From assembly GCA_015501585.1 (NCBI GenBank), contig JADNRY010000010.1, positions 496,001 to 560,000 of the forward strand: a stretch of 64,000 bases of DNA, written 5' to 3'. The notes under the pieces were generated by a model. It was not told where the DNA came from, did no database searches, and saw only the letters and a program-made list of their open reading frames with translations. Within the stretch, counting starts at the first letter, position 1. The number at the start of each line of letters is the position of its first letter. Below are positions 21,908-33,245 of this stretch, one piece after another. This stretch comes from Rhodocollybia butyracea. Its lineage: Eukaryota > Basidiomycota > Agaricomycetes > Agaricales > Omphalotaceae. The position numbers and the translations under genes were made by a program.

Positions 21908-22989
21908 ATGTCCCACAGCGTTTGGTTTACTTGCCCGTCATCAGCCTCTTCTGATTCTTCGTTCGACGAAGATGAAGTAAATTTCCGTATGCGTCCCTGT
22001 TGGCCCAAGTATCTCGGCATTTTGCATCGTCGTGGCTTTCGTTTGGATACCGTTCGCGACGTAAAGAACTACTACAGGTCAAATGGAGCTCCAAAAAAGG
22101 CCGACAGGCTGCAAGGCCTCGACGACGATTCTCTCTGCCCCGACGCTGGTCTACCCGACAATCTTTTCCGAGGTATCAAAACTCTCAATGGAACCCCAAT
22201 TATGGTCAAAGCTGTTCATCGCAAGAGTCGGGAGCTCGACATCATCCGCTTCCTGTCCTCACCATCGATGATGCGACAGTCATTGAACCACTGTATTCGT
22301 GAGTTTTTAATTCCCTTCTCGGTTCTTTCTCTCTCACCTTCTATTATAGCCGTACACGACTTGATCGACGTTGCCGACGATAGCATTGCTTTCATCGTTA
22401 TGGAACAATGGTCTCCTATAAACGATTCTTCGTGTTGTCTGCGCTGTTTCCTCACAACTCTACGCCAGTGTATTGAAGTATGCGTCTAATTCACTCTACC
22501 TCTTGGTTAAGCTCACTTTTGCGTAGCATTGTTCGTTCATGCATAAACACCACATAGCACACCTCGATATATCCCTTCGGAACCTGCTCACAGACTACAA
22601 GGGCCACTATGCTTTTATAGACTTTGAGCTCAGCCGTAGGTTCGAGGTAGGCAACCCCAGGATTACAGGAAGGAGGGGAACAGAACTACCTCCGGAATGT
22701 ATCGATGGTGCATTCTATGACCCTTATAAAGTTGATGTCTGGGCTTTGGGTGTTCTTATCTTACGGGTAAGCAAGGTACGATGAAGCTACCTATGTATGT
22801 TTCCTTTGACTTGACAATTGGTTTTAGCTTGCCGGGTTTTGCATACCTGAAATCCTTGATGTGGTCAAGCCCATGCTACACGAGAACCCAGCTCAACGGC
22901 CCTCATTAGATATGGTGATGCAGGCATTCAACCATGTAACTTCGTCTACTTCTCTGCAAAGACTACAGTCTCTACCTAGTACACATTAA
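21908..22989 (+). CDS. diverged protein kinase-like protein with DFE in place of DFG
   Basis: Four exons, 21908-22298, 22350-22477, 22527-22766 and 22828-22989, give 306 aa. The kinase fold is short. A likely VAIK-type lysine sits in GTPIMVKAV, the catalytic loop reads HLDISLRNLL (HxD...N retained), and the metal-binding motif is FIDFELSRR, with Glu where Gly is usual. A PPE motif (ELPPECIDG) and the subdomain IX segment KVDVWALGVLI follow. Such small kinases with a degenerate glycine loop are numerous in Agaricomycetes and generally unstudied. The catalytic Asp and Asn are present, so activity is possible. The open frame upstream of the chosen ATG begins at TTG. Confidence 0.75.
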
Positions 22990-24759
22990 TAGCGTTTCTT
23001 AGCACCTATTAAATTATTCCCAGATTCTGTACATACATACGGATAGCTTTCTCTGCACTTTCAACATAGATCTCGGTTAGATACAACCAGGCCATTGTCA
23101 ACGAAGATGAGCAAACCCAACTGGGCAAGGAAGACCAAGCCGACTGGAACTTGGCTTATGGTCTATCCCACAGTTCACCATCAGAGTATTCCTTTTTAAA
23201 CATAGCTCAGCTCCACATCAATCCCGAGTCGCCATATCTTCGGCCAAGAGCAACCAAAGCTCAACAAAGCGCCACTCAATTTTCCGGACATTTGATAGAG
23301 AAGATGAACCAGGAAATTTCATTGATGGTCTGTCGGCGTTCATCTGCGTTCATCTAATGCAAGCTGAATATGGAAAGGCTGCAATGGGATCTTTTCGGAC
23401 CGTGAAATATCTTGGGGCTATATTTTGTTTCAAGCCTCAGAGCAGTGGTAATGGCGATATACGGTTCAGGTACGGGTACCCAAGCCTACCCAAGCTCGAG
23501 AAACTTGCACCAAAGGCGACTAGCTTCCAAAGAAGATGTACGGGTTTGGCATGCGCCAAGAGATGAGGGGGTCCTCGGTCTTTTGACAGGATTCTTTCGC
23601 TCCAACTCGATGAATGGTTATCGTTGTGCCAAGCGGGATTGCAGGTGCCACCGGATCATCCTTTGCGAGAGTCGTCACTGAGTCGTCTTAGTGGGTGCCA
23701 TACTTAGTCTCATGAACATGTTTACATGTTAGTCGTTTCGATTCGCCGAGGGTGTCGCTACTTGGGATATCCTGGCTCTGCGACGAATCGGAGTTTCGAC
23801 CTTTTGTGAAAAGAAGAGAAGGAGGGAGAAGGAGAATAGACTTCGTCTTTCATTGATGTATTACATAACGTGTTTATCTGTTACATCTAGCTTCGCTTGA
23901 ACTGTTCCAGCGAGAATACAGTGAGCGAAGTTACATGAAGAAGGACAGCAGCAAACGGCGAACAAATGTACACCGTCCTCGGTAAGAACCACTATGGTAT
24001 CAGCATCTCGTTCCAAATCGTAAAAATATCCAGCACCACCAGACATATGGACAACACTAGCACACACACCAGATCAAGACAATCAAAGGCAACTTGAAGA
24101 GGCTGGATGAGTGGGAATAAATTAGAGCGTATCTGCAACCGCTAAAAAGGCGACATGTAACGAGGAGACGCCGATGAGACGACGTGACAAGCTTGCGGTC
24201 GATCGCTGTGTGACGTAGCGAGGAGACGCCGAGGTCACCGAGCCGACTGCAATCTTCCACCAAATGGACAAGGCATAACACCAGCGGCATGATCGATTGA
24301 TCTCTCGAAAGAGACAGTTCAGACGTTGAAGTGAAGCAGAAGACTCGTTTCTCTCAGGCTGTCCAATTCCCTGCATTTGTTGGTTTAAAATATGGCAAGT
24401 TTCAACTATACCTTCAGAACTGCTGATGCTCTCAACAAGGGTCGAGCTCCGCATTCCGTAAATATGAGTGTCAAACCGGTAAGTATGATAACCATCTCGA
24501 GCCAATATGCCTTGCAGATACCAGCGAGTCATTGGCTATGACAAGGGATTTCTATTAGCTTTCATCGCATGTCCTCCAGGTGAGAAGGACAATGAGAACG
24601 AGGTTCTGCCGGCTTGTCCTCCGTTCTGACTGAAAGACAGTCAGGACGCACTCCATGAAGCAAAGCTGAAAGATTTCCTATGCACATACATATATCCAGC
24701 GATCGCGGAGCAACTTTCCAACGAGCTTTTATTACTTCACTCGGCGATTGAATGGTGTG
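22990..24759. other. unassigned region with several medium open frames
   Basis: Between 23,090 and 23,700 the plus strand has open, protein-like stretches in more than one frame (for example EYSFLNIAQLHINPESPYLR and GSFRTVKYLGAIFCFKPQ), suggesting an unrecognised or decayed gene. A minus-strand ATG frame of 136 codons (24122-24532) starts MTRWYLQGILARDGYHTYRF; I do not recognise it. The element CGAGGAGACGCCGA occurs twice, near 24,160 and 24,220. No product can be named. Confidence 0.3.
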
Positions 24760-24928
24760 AGGATATTGGCAATTTGTGGGTCCTGCCACTTGTAAGCTCT
24801 TGTACTGCACTTCCTGAACCGATAGATCAGATCCGTTAGCGGCTGTTTATGTGTACAAGTGTAGGTGTGTTTGCTTAATTAACCGCTCCTCCTCACTCTG
24901 ATACATCGACTTTGCTTCACCCCTCACA
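24760..24928 (+). repeat. 5' flank shared with the kinase copy at 56.6-58.0 kb
   Basis: This upstream sequence aligns by eye with the minus-strand sequence 57961-58160. Shared pieces include CAATTTGTGGGTCC, CGATAGATCAGAT and GTGTTTGCTTAA, ending at the kinase ATG. This copy lacks about 25 nt. The duplication therefore carried the promoter as well as the gene. Confidence 0.7.
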
Positions 24929-26270
24929 ATGGATGGATCTCTTCAGCCGGACGCGGAGAAGGCTCCTTACTTCGACGTAGGTGACTTTCACTACCCCTCT
25001 CACTTGATGGAGCACGAGGACCTCGACCGTTATAAGCCAGGTGGCTTTCACCCTATCATGCTTGGTGATGAATTCTCTCAAGGGCGTTATAGAATCATTC
25101 ACAAACTTGGCTACGGTGGTTACTCTACTACCTGGTTAGCGCGCGACCAGCACCAAAACAAATTGGTTGCTTTGAAGGCTCTACGCGCTAGCGCATCAGT
25201 AGAGACAGGTACGGCCAATGATACCATTCGCGATGTGGTTATTCCACAAAAGATTCACTCCGCTCTCCCCACTTCCGATCTTTTCCGGCCGGTTTATGAT
25301 AGTTTCGTAGTCGATGGCCCGAATGGCCTTCACAAGTTCCTTATTCATCCATTTGCTGGTCCAAGCATCCACAGCATATTGATGGAGTCGCTAGACGAGT
25401 GAGTACAGTTGCGCGGAAACTTAGCCAGGAATGCAGCCAAACAGACGGCCATGGCGCTATATGAAATGCATCGACTAGGTTTCGTTCATGGAGGTAAGCT
25501 TCCCTGCTCCTTTTTTTGGCAGGTCAGCTAATAAACCCCAAGACCTGAACACATCGAACATTTTATTTCGCGTCATTGATCCTATTATTGGCTGGTCAGA
25601 TGCTGAGGTTTATCACTACCTAGGAGTCCCAAGGACAAATGAAGTAAAAACTACTAGCGGCCCGCATGATGTACCCCGCGAGCTCGTTGAACCTATTAAC
25701 CACTTTAGATTCTTTAAGCACACGCTACTGCTTCAAGAAAGTATCGTTGTCATTGACTTCGGCCAGTCATACGAGGTCGCTTCTCCCCCAAAAAATTACC
25801 AACCAGGCACAAAGTTGAATTATACATCACCAGAAACATTCTATGAGGATCGTGCAGGTATGGAGGCAGATGTGTGGGCACTCGGTTGCGCTAACTATGA
25901 GATTCGCACTGGTTATCATCTTTTTACAACGTTCTTTGGTCATCGGGGTGAGATACTCGACGAGATCTTCCAAACCTTAGGCAAGCCGCCTGATGCCTAG
26001 TGGAAGACTGGAGGAGAGGAATGGACAGAGCCGGAGAGCCCCTTTCCCATCCACGAATGTGTATCTTTAGCTGCTGAGGGTATATATGATGCACCAGTGT
26101 ATGTTGAGGATGGGTTACACCCTCTCCCGATAACAGAAGTGCCTGATGTACGAATGGATGAGAAGGAGGTGGACCTTCTGGCGGATTTACTGGAGAAGAT
26201 GATACGTTATTTACCAGAGGAACGGATAACGATGGAGGAGGTCATTAAGCATCCATGGTTCAATATATGA
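24929..26270 (+). pseudogene. SRPK-like serine/threonine kinase copy with two nonsense codons
   Basis: It is a close duplicate of the intact gene at 56605-57960. Exon 1 (24929-25493) has exactly the same length, 565 nt. The intron 25494-25542 and exon 2 (25543-26270) keep the frame, so the only breaks are a TGA at 25400-25402, where the paralogue has CGA, and a TAG at 25998-26000, where it has TGG. Kinase motifs remain: glycine loop LGYGGYSTTW, VALKAL lysine, catalytic loop HGDLNTSN formed by splicing, DFGQSYEVA, SPETF and the DVWALGC helix. Here the catalytic loop has the His that the intact copy lost. The protein would stop after residue 157, so it is called a young pseudogene; sequencing error is the alternative. 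Confidence 0.8.
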
Positions 26271-26514
26271 TCAAGTAGGTATATGTTCAAAATTGACCTC
26301 CGTCACAGTGTACTATTAGCATGTAAGTTGAACCGTTGTACACCCTAGAGTAATCTGGTGAGCTCTGGTAGATTGGTTCAACTGCGTTCTGAGCATAGGA
26401 ATATCCATTTAATAATTATCATTTATCTGACTTATCGATGAGGGGCCTAAGTCACGTAACCAAGGGTGTGACTGTCACCCTTATTTCAAGCTTTCAACTG
26501 CGCTCTCATTGACC

Positions 26515-27059
26515 ATGGCTGCAGGACTCAAAAGTACGCCAATACTCCCATAACTCAAATATCAAACTTCAACAGTTCTTTTCCAGCTGTCATACTTCTT
26601 TCTTTCGTCCTTGCTGTTGGATTTTTGCTGATAATATTGTCTTGTGCACTATGGCAGAATTGGCTGCCATTGCTAGTCGGTGCGTCGAATTCCTCTTTCC
26701 AGTATCTATAACTTATCTTTATCTCTCCAGCTATTACATTCGTCATTGCTCCTCTACCTAATGCTCTATTCTCCCATTGCGGCGCGGACGACTTCTCTGG
26801 CAGTTATGAATCTAACGGCCCAGTGGATATGGGTCGTTTCCTCACATCTCTCATCGTTGTCACCGGATTTGCCTTCCCAGTTGTCTTGGCTCACTCTGGA
26901 GTCATCACTAACAGTGCTTGCGCGATGTCTATCGTGGGTGGAGGGTACGTCTTCAATGCATATGTTAGTTTCCGTACTAACTTGGGCAATAGATTGGTGT
27001 ATGGCACCATTCTAGCTTATTCGCAGGCTTTCAAGCAGGAGGATTCCGATTTCGACTAA
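26515..27059 (+). CDS. VPS55: VPS55 / LEPROT-family endosomal membrane protein
   Basis: Four exons, 26515-26533, 26587-26679, 26731-26944 and 26993-27059, give 130 aa. Four hydrophobic segments are visible: VILLSFVLAVGFLLIILSCA, the AITFVIAPLPNALF stretch, FLTSLIVVTGFAFPVVLAHS and the C-terminal MSIVGGGLVYGTILAY. The order and the motifs LSCALWQNWLPLL and APLPNALF match Vps55 and the human leptin-receptor-overlapping transcript product. Vps55 works with Vps68 in late endosome to vacuole transport. The start is the first ATG, and the 19-nt first exon is needed to reach it. Confidence 0.92.
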
Positions 27060-27219
27060 CTTGGCCGTCTTTGGTTGTTTCTACAACGGAATGTACTATG
27101 TAGCCTGTAAAATATCAGGGTAACCACTCCGTCGTGCGATGGAAATCGACGAAAGAAGGACGTCAGGCCTGAGACCATCCTATTCCAGGCAAAGATTGTG
27201 GAAACGAGGGAATTTCGGG

Positions 27220-30200
27220 TTACTCGTTGGCATCAACCACGGCGATGAGTCGTGCAGAGCTTGTGCCTGATGAACTGCCACCCACTAAAACCCTGGCAGA
27301 AGCGAGAATCTCGAATCGACCATGACAGAGAAAGCACACAGAGACCTCCAGCTCGCGGCTTTCTTGAGCCTCTAGTCTCCCAACAGGGATATTGCATAAA
27401 ACTCCATCGTGTATAACAAGCTCATGAGGATCAAGGTGGACGTCGAGGGTGAATACGAGCGCAGTGTCTATTGGACAATCGGTCAGGACTAGAATTGCCC
27501 TGCAGAGTAGAACTTACTAGTGAGATTGGTGACTTTGACTTGGATGTAGACAAGCTCGTCACATGGAGGATGATATTTTCCTAATCGTTGCTCAATTGGG
27601 ATTCCTTTCGAATCCCCAGATCTCATAAGCGAAAGTTGTACACCAGCTTTCTCCGTACGCAAAGTTTCTAACATCGTCAGTGTGAGCCTTTGTTGACGAA
27701 GTGAAAGGTCCCCATATCTTGTCCCTCCAGCCTGAACGAAAAATGGTCAAGTTGACTCAGATAGATTTTATTTTACAGCGCTTACCTCTCGCCATTGGCA
27801 ACGCAAGCTTTTGAAAAGCTCTTCGCGATACCAGAACAGTTCGCGCTGTATTTTCTGTTCTGCATCAGACAGTTTGGTTTTATCAACGACAAACTGTCGG
27901 TCAGACAGTGTTGGTATTGGTTTAGAGACATGCTCGTCAGATAGTAAAAACTTTTTCAGCGGAATAACCAATCTGCAATATTGGTTAGAGACGAACAAAA
28001 TTATGCCTTAAAATTTACCTGGAGGTCGAACCAGGAGGTACGTTAACCAGAGACTCTCCCCATGGAACATCTGCGAACGCAATGGGTCAGTTCTCGACAA
28101 CTAGCAGAAAATACCCGCAAATCACCTTCCTGCACACGTTCTATCGAAACTTCGAATGGAGTCCCGTAGGTATTCTTGACATCCAAACAGAAGAAACACC
28201 ATGCTCCCTTGTCTTCGACGAAAAGTTGAGGATTGTTCTTTGCATATCTGCTCTCAAGCTCCATGGGATACGAAGGATACGGTAAGATATCCATTCCATG
28301 AGACTCGAGCATGCGATAAACCGTGACCATCAGAGGATAGGAGAGTTGTCGAGTGTGGAAGACTGAACTCGGTTCGCCTTCAGGCAAGTTTCGGTTTAGG
28401 TAGGAGTACGAAGCGTGTATAGTTCCCTCGGTGCTATAAACGCGTTTGAGCACTTGCTTCGTTGTGCAGTGATAAAGATTTACCATCCTACTTTCCCAAA
28501 ACAGTTGATAGTCAGAGTCACTTTTCGTCCTGGACCGATCGTGACAGAATCATTCTTGTTCCAAGAGAACACGGGTCTGTGGATCAGGGCATATTCCGTC
28601 TCGTAGGTCTCGAAGACAGACATGTCACCTTCCGCCAATGCTTGCTGTGCGGGGATAATCGTCGAATCATCGAATGCAAGCCGCACGAAGTCAATTGGGA
28701 GGGGAGATATATTCTCAAGTGTTATGCGGATTGAGGTCCTAGACATAGTTGTGTGAACGTAAATGAATGAAGATAGCAAGTTACTTACATTTCGCCGTCA
28801 TATAACATGAGTGCACCGTGTGTTGCCGTGGTGCGCCGAATTCTGAGTAACGGCTGTTCCGGGACTACTTTGCACTCTAAAAACAACATCGTTTTGCAAG
28901 ACCGAGGAGTTTCTGTGTTTGGCGATTTGCTCTTTTCCCAAGGGAAACTGTTGAGCCCAGAGTATTTGGAACGACCAGCGTCGCATAGGGCAGCGCTACG
29001 TTTGTGAGCGAGACGCTCTTCTTCTTCTTCGGTGGCTAGAGGAAGGACAAATTCACGCAGAACACCGCCTGGTGCTTGTACATTACAGCCACGGATGACG
29101 AGGGAACCTGTTGTGCGTGCTTTTCCTGAGAGTACAACTCGGTGATATGATCGTGCAGGCACAACAAGGGGAATCGGGGCAGTTTCGAAAGGAACGCCCG
29201 ATGTACTGAAAGTGCTTCCGTTGAGGAAAGAAGTGTAGAATGATCAAAAAAGCAGGCATACCTCAGCGATAACGACTGTAGCTCTAAGTCGAATACATAG
29301 GGATTCTGGAGAATGACTACGAATTCTAACGTTTCACCCTGCACAACCAATGGTTTGCCCTAGTTAACTCAGGTTAAACGGCGAACATAACACTGGAATG
29401 AAACAAGGCAAACCTGTGAGGTGTTCAATCTCCTTGGGTTGTAAAGAAAAGGGTCTGTTCCACCTTTTTTAAGGATAACATTAGAATCTGACGTTCTTGG
29501 CTGGAGCGCGGATAACGGTTTCTCGATAGGCAGGCGGATGAGGGGTATACTATCAAAATGTTAGCCGGTAAGACTAATATCACTGGATACTACTTACGGC
29601 GCCAATGCTATACTCACAACAGGTCTACCCGACCAATACTCGACTGCTTTGACAGATCCTCTTCGTCGCGCTGTCTGCATAGCGCGTGCCGCGGTCGCGT
29701 ATAAATGGTATTGATCTCCTGGTTCTAGAAATTCCTGTAGGGTCTTCAAGGACGATAGAGCGTATTGCGCAACTGCCAGGAAGTCTTCAAAAAATGAGAG
29801 GAAGCTTGTGTTATGAGCTTTATCGGTTCTCACCTGGTAAAGCTTCAGCCACCGCCACTGACTCTCGTACAACACCGACTTGAAGCTCCGGCCATCCGAA
29901 AGGCTCTTGGTAGACATCAGCATCCTCATCAGCTTCAACTTGGCCGCTTGACTCGCTAGTCACATCAACCATCTGAATAGCATCGAGGTTGACGCCAAGC
30001 ACCTTGCAGACATGCTTAAGAAGCTTTAAAATGCTTTCGTTCCCGTCCGAGCTCTCGTTCAGTCTAATTCCTACGTTACCCTTGTTTCCAAGTGACTGCA
30101 TGTTGATGTGGGCATCCTCCTCGCGTCCGCAGACGATAAGATCCAAGATACAGCCTAGTACCTCCCGTAGGATGTATGATTCTTTCCGACGATAGCCTAG

Positions 30201-31786
30201 GCATGAATATGTGCTAGCTATGGCCTCAAGAACACTAACGCGTTCCCGGGGCCCAAGATGCAACAACCAAGGACCATGCGCTTGTGCTAGAAGCGACGAG
30301 ATAGCTGTTCGAGAGATACCGGACATGGAACTCAGGCGTTCCAAATTCGCCCAAGTGGTGCTTTCGCTATGACTGAGAGTCGGGGGGAGGTAGGGCGTCG
30401 GACCAGGCTGTAGCATGGTTGTAAAAGCCAGTGGACCCCAGCCCTTGGCAGACCACACAGCGAATAGTAGTGAGGTATGCCTCAAGATGCAGCAGCAGTA
30501 CAGATATGACAGAAACTGATGATTTTCAATATCGGTGGCAGAGACTTTGAAGTAAAGCGCGGCAGCCTGTATAAGTTTATCGGCTATATCTGCCCAAGGT
30601 TCGCGAGCTGCACTGGTTGAGGTTTGCTGAGATACTATTAATAACTATACGAAGCCCTGAGAGACAGATGGATGAACGAACCAAGCCATGTCCTGCAGAC
30701 CATGCATCGAGAATAGGAATCGTGGCCATTGCTTCAAGGGCAGAAGCATTCCATATCGAGTCTAGCGGCGATTTTAATAGTTGAAGTGCCTCTAAATACC
30801 ATATCATAGCGTCTTCTGTTCTGCCCGCTAGCAAGAAAAAGTCGGCCATGATCTTGAACAGTCTCCCATGCGACGAGGCTGCGCCGATACCACTTATTCG
30901 TTTCCGCACAGTTGGGACACCTAGCGAGGAATTTCGTTTCATTGACGGGGCTACCTTAGATAGTGCTGATTTAGAGATTTCAGGCTGGCTATTATGAGAC
31001 GGGATGGGAGGCAGTGAATCCTTTTTTTCCAAGGAAGGTGGTATGTCTGTGAGGGCAGGGAGGGTTGGGAAAAGTGAGGCATTGAGGTATTCGTTGCCAA
31101 GAGGACTTTCTAATCTTTGGATCTGCAAATCAGACGATTACTCTCAAAAATTTCGCGTTTGGCAATGCAAGAACTAACCAATACTCCAAATTCCCCAAAT
31201 ATAGTGGAGCATATTTCGCCTAAGAGTGTACCAACGTATAACCTTCGGTTTCCCATATTTTCGGGAAAGATAATGAGGTTAGGATGTTGCTGATTAGACG
31301 AGATACCAGCAACGGCGCCTTCTTCAAAGACAAAACAGTTTCTTGCCAACGGATACAGTCCGGTTGGAGGAAACATGTCGAGAACGGTGCCATTGAACTG
31401 AGAAAGGATTTCTGGCAGGGACTCAGAGCGAGAGCAAGTAGTAATGCCAATAATTGCAAGGGGAAAGTGGGAAGGTCGTATTAACGACAAGGGTTGATGT
31501 GAATGCGGCGGCGGATGAGAGGGAAAGTTGAGATGAAGATGTCCGGCTGAGAGAGGTTTTGGCTGGAAACGCGCTGATTCTCTAGTTAGCACGATATCGG
31601 AAGCAAGTTTGTAGTGCACGCACCTCTTTCATCCTTGTTTCCTTCTACAGCAATATCTGAAAGTCTAAGGGCGTCGAAACTACGAATCTCCGATGCATAT
31701 GTCTCAAATGTAGCTTGCGCTATTTCTCCTATAGGAACCAGCAAGATTCGTATTTGGGCGAGGCTGGCAAAGACATGTGTGTCCAT
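27220..31786 (-). CDS. TRS120: TRS120 / TRAPPC9, TRAPPII complex subunit
   Basis: This is a multi-exon gene of about 1,250-1,300 aa, matching the family length. The first exons are 31624-31786, 31179-31579, 30682-31122 and a fourth starting at 30626. The N terminus MDTHVFASLAQIRILLVPIG and the following domain with FPLAIIGI, FVFEEG and NLIIFPENMGNRRLYVGTLL are characteristic. A TPR-like middle has LFKIMADFFLLAGRTEDAMIW, and beta-sandwich repeats fill the C-terminal half, ending at a TAA at 27220. TRAPPII is the exchange factor for Ypt31/32 (Rab11) at the late Golgi; the Aspergillus orthologue is HypA. Exon borders in the C-terminal half were not all fixed by eye. Confidence 0.87.
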
Positions 31787-31870
31787 CGGACCAAGGTCCG
31801 ACGAGAATTGAGAATTTGAGTCAATATGGTGGAGGTAGAGTTGATTGGTGCTTTATAATACGTATTAGGT

Positions 31871-33105
31871 ATGTCCAAGCTTTCCTTTTCCCTCAACAAA
31901 CCAAAGGCTTCTGCACCAGCTGCGCCCTCATTCAAGCAGCCTGTAGCATTTGCAGCATTTAACGACGACGATCCAGTCGATGCTGCACCAACAGCTAGCT
32001 CTATTCGTGAAAATGTCTCTGCAAACAAAAAGTTGCTCGCTCAGAATGTCCTTACGTCCAAAAAGCTGAAGAAACAGATGGAGCAGGAAAAGAAGGTTGA
32101 TGCTACGGTATACGAGTATGATGAGGTATGGGACAATATGCAGCAGGCGAAACTGAGGCAGAAGGAAGCAAAGGAATCAGACCCAAAGAAACGCCAAGTA
32201 TGTGAATTCTAGGGTTTTCTTCGTTATCATCACTCACCTCTTTACAAGCCCAAATATATTAATGATCTGCTTAATTCATCCCGGACACGAAAATTGGATC
32301 ATTTACGAGCAGAAGAGAAGATGATGCAGCGAGAACGAGAACGGGAAGGAGATGAATTTGCGGATAAAGAGTCGTTCGTAACTCAGGCGTACAAAGATCA
32401 GATGGAGGAAGTGCGTAAAGCTGAGGAAGAAGAGAAAAAGAGAGAAGGTTGGTACACGAATTTCCTGCTTTGATTTCTGTTAACTTTTGCCCAGAACTCA
32501 AGAGAAAACAAGGAGGGGGCTCCGGCATGGCTCATTTTTACCGCAGAATACTTGAAGATTCTGAACAGAATCACGAAGCGACGGTAGCCGCTACGCAGAA
32601 ACCTGCTGCTACTCCCCAAGGTCCAATGCCAAACATGACGATAACAAAGCCCCCTGATTTTGCTCCAATATCTGACTTGGAACTTGCCCGGTTAGCCCGT
32701 GAAGAAGGAAAGGAAGTTGAGCTCAATGACGATAACCAGATCATCGACAAACGGGACCTACTGGCTGGCGGCTTGAATCTATCCGGTACCAATACTCGGA
32801 ACCTGAACATGCGCTCCACGGGTAAACCCGATACTTCCAGCACGGAGAATATTAAGATCCATACGGCGGTGGGAACCGCTGCCAGCAGGAGAGAAATAAA
32901 TGAGCGGAGGCAACGAGAGATCGAACAACAGTTGGAGGAAGAGCGGGTACGTGTTCAGAAAGAAAAGGAAAGGGAGGAGCAGGAAGCTAGTCAGAAAATA
33001 ATAGCAAAAAGGAACAATGAGGAAGATGTTGAAAGTGCGCGCGCTCGTTATCTAGAGAGAAAGCGGCGAAAGCTGGAGGAGGCTCAGGGTGCAGCCGGCG
33101 AGTAG
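31871..33105 (+). CDS. NSRP1 / CCDC55-like nuclear speckle splicing regulator
   Basis: Three exons, 31871-32197, 32249-32447 and 32495-33105, give 378 aa. The N-terminal DUF2040-type region has the conserved order: a Phe-rich short start, SKKLKKQMEQE, ATVYEYDEVWDNM, then PKYINDLLNSSRTRKLDH. It is followed by coiled-coil rich in Glu/Arg/Lys and an RRKLEEAQ end. NSRP1 family proteins sit in nuclear speckles and influence alternative splicing. The gene is divergent from TRS120, with 84 bp between the two ATG codons. Confidence 0.88.
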
Positions 33106-33245
33106 GCTTCAGGATTTATTTCGAATGTAGCATATAATACAGACATCTATCATACACTAAGAAAGAAAGGCAATAAACAATGTAAAATACACTGGTGGCA
33201 TGCGTGGTCCATTGCGAAAGAAAGACAAATTGATTTTCATAAAAA

